From Anaspis maculata (taxonomy: Eukaryota; Arthropoda; Insecta; Coleoptera; Scraptiidae): a stretch of DNA of 64,000 bases. Positions 63,394 through 64,000 of the stretch are shown here, in pieces (within the stretch, counting starts at the first letter, position 1; every line of letters starts with the position of its first letter). The translations under genes and the position numbers were made by a program. The notes under the pieces were generated by a model. It was not told where the DNA came from. It worked only from the letters and a program-made list of their open reading frames with translations, and ran no database searches. The DNA lies in the NCBI GenBank assembly GCA_949128115.1, contig OX421967.1, positions 4,082,070 through 4,146,069 on the forward strand. The letters run 5' to 3'.

Positions 63394-64000
63394 CCTCCAA
63401 GTACAGTTTCCTCCAAATTTCTAGGATTAGAGTCAACAAAAAAACTGTAGTTGCGCTCCTGGAGCAGCCTAACGAGCAACTGGAGTTTGTAAAACAAGAT
63501 TCTCAAACGCTGCTTCAATAAATTATTTTTCATTTATTCAATATCTTGATATGAAAGGTAGTTATTTTCGTTTTTTAATGGATATTTATTGATGAAATTT
63601 CTCAGCCAAAATAAGGTTCCTCTATGAAAACGTAATTTTTCACAATTTTTGATTTTCAATATCGAAAATGCACAAAAACTGAGCCAGGGCATTTTTCTCA
63701 AGTTTTCTGGATCGAATCAAACGAAATTGGATCCAACCCCCTAGCGCATTCGAAAACTTTTTTGCGTGATAACAAATTGAACGCCTCAAAACGTTGATTC
63801 TGGTGAATAATTTTGGAACTGACCAACTTACAATTCCAAAAAAGTACCTATCGCCAAAAACTTTCGTTTTTTTCCCAAATGAATAATGGAAATAGCACAG
63901 AAGAAAGTATAGTGAGACAAGGCGAGATTGTTTCAATGAAAATTGAATACCAAATGCAGGCGTATCAATAATAAAAACAAAATGATGTCACAAACGAAAT
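63394..64000. other. Intergenic, satellite remnant and direct repeat
   Basis: CCCCTAGCGCATTCG (63739) followed by CAAATTGAACGCCTC is a satellite remnant. 63908-64000 repeats 60698-60790 with substitutions. No gene supported. Confidence 0.45.

Overview
The window is AT-rich nuclear DNA of a eukaryote, most likely an insect. The evidence is short GT-AG exons, three paralogous CRAL-TRIO lipid-carrier genes of the kind found in tandem families in insects, and arthropod-style transposons (Penelope-like element, CR1/Jockey-like LINE, tRNA-derived SINEs, mariner-type MITE, LTR fragments). No bacterial-style operons, rRNA genes or CRISPR arrays were seen. The insect order cannot be fixed from this sequence.

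The only convincing cellular genes are the three CRAL-TRIO genes. Gene A (+) has three exons at 20768-20951, 25623-25799 and 29139-29327; its N-terminal exon is not in the window. Gene B (-) is complete in its coding part: 38457-38735, 38161-38350, 29901-30077 and 29624-29836, about 285 residues. Gene C (-) has 52454-52637, 52156-52332 and 48351-48545; its N-terminal exon was not found. The exons match one another in length, phase and motif order, so the genes arose by duplication. A and B converge tail to tail, with stop codons about 300 bp apart. B and C are head to tail.

1-20.6 kb is repeat territory: hairpin-like inverted-repeat elements (1-838, 4643-6825, 8990-9695, 10015-10205, 13440-14115, 19890-20603), two dispersed families here called X and Y, and tandem arrays at 4337-4490, 6838-7980 and 9860-12790. 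The last array has a higher-order period of about 480 bp. A SINE with a perfect 14-bp target duplication lies at 16893-17104. 20.7-38.8 kb holds genes A and B. Their introns contain a LINE with an uninterrupted endonuclease-RT frame, a second SINE, AT-rich minisatellites and long satellite arrays, including a 327-bp unit repeated across most of gene B's large intron and broken by a solo LTR.

38.8-48 kb is intergenic. It holds a repeat array rich in the motif GGCGG, a Penelope-like element (about 42131-44917) inserted in a family Y copy, and a mariner-type MITE. The Penelope-like element has inverted terminal repeats that each carry a hammerhead ribozyme motif. 48-53 kb is gene C with a 531-bp intronic array. 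53-64 kb is diverged satellite, two large inverted-repeat elements in opposite orientation (55357-56840 and 61902-63393), and a short acidic reading frame with a possible piggyBac-like remnant.

Palindromes, families, periods and boundaries were found by eye, so edges are approximate unless a splice site, stop codon or target duplication fixes them. A recurring theme is the heptamer CAGGGTG or its complement, present at about 25 sites, mostly in or at the ends of the inverted-repeat elements.
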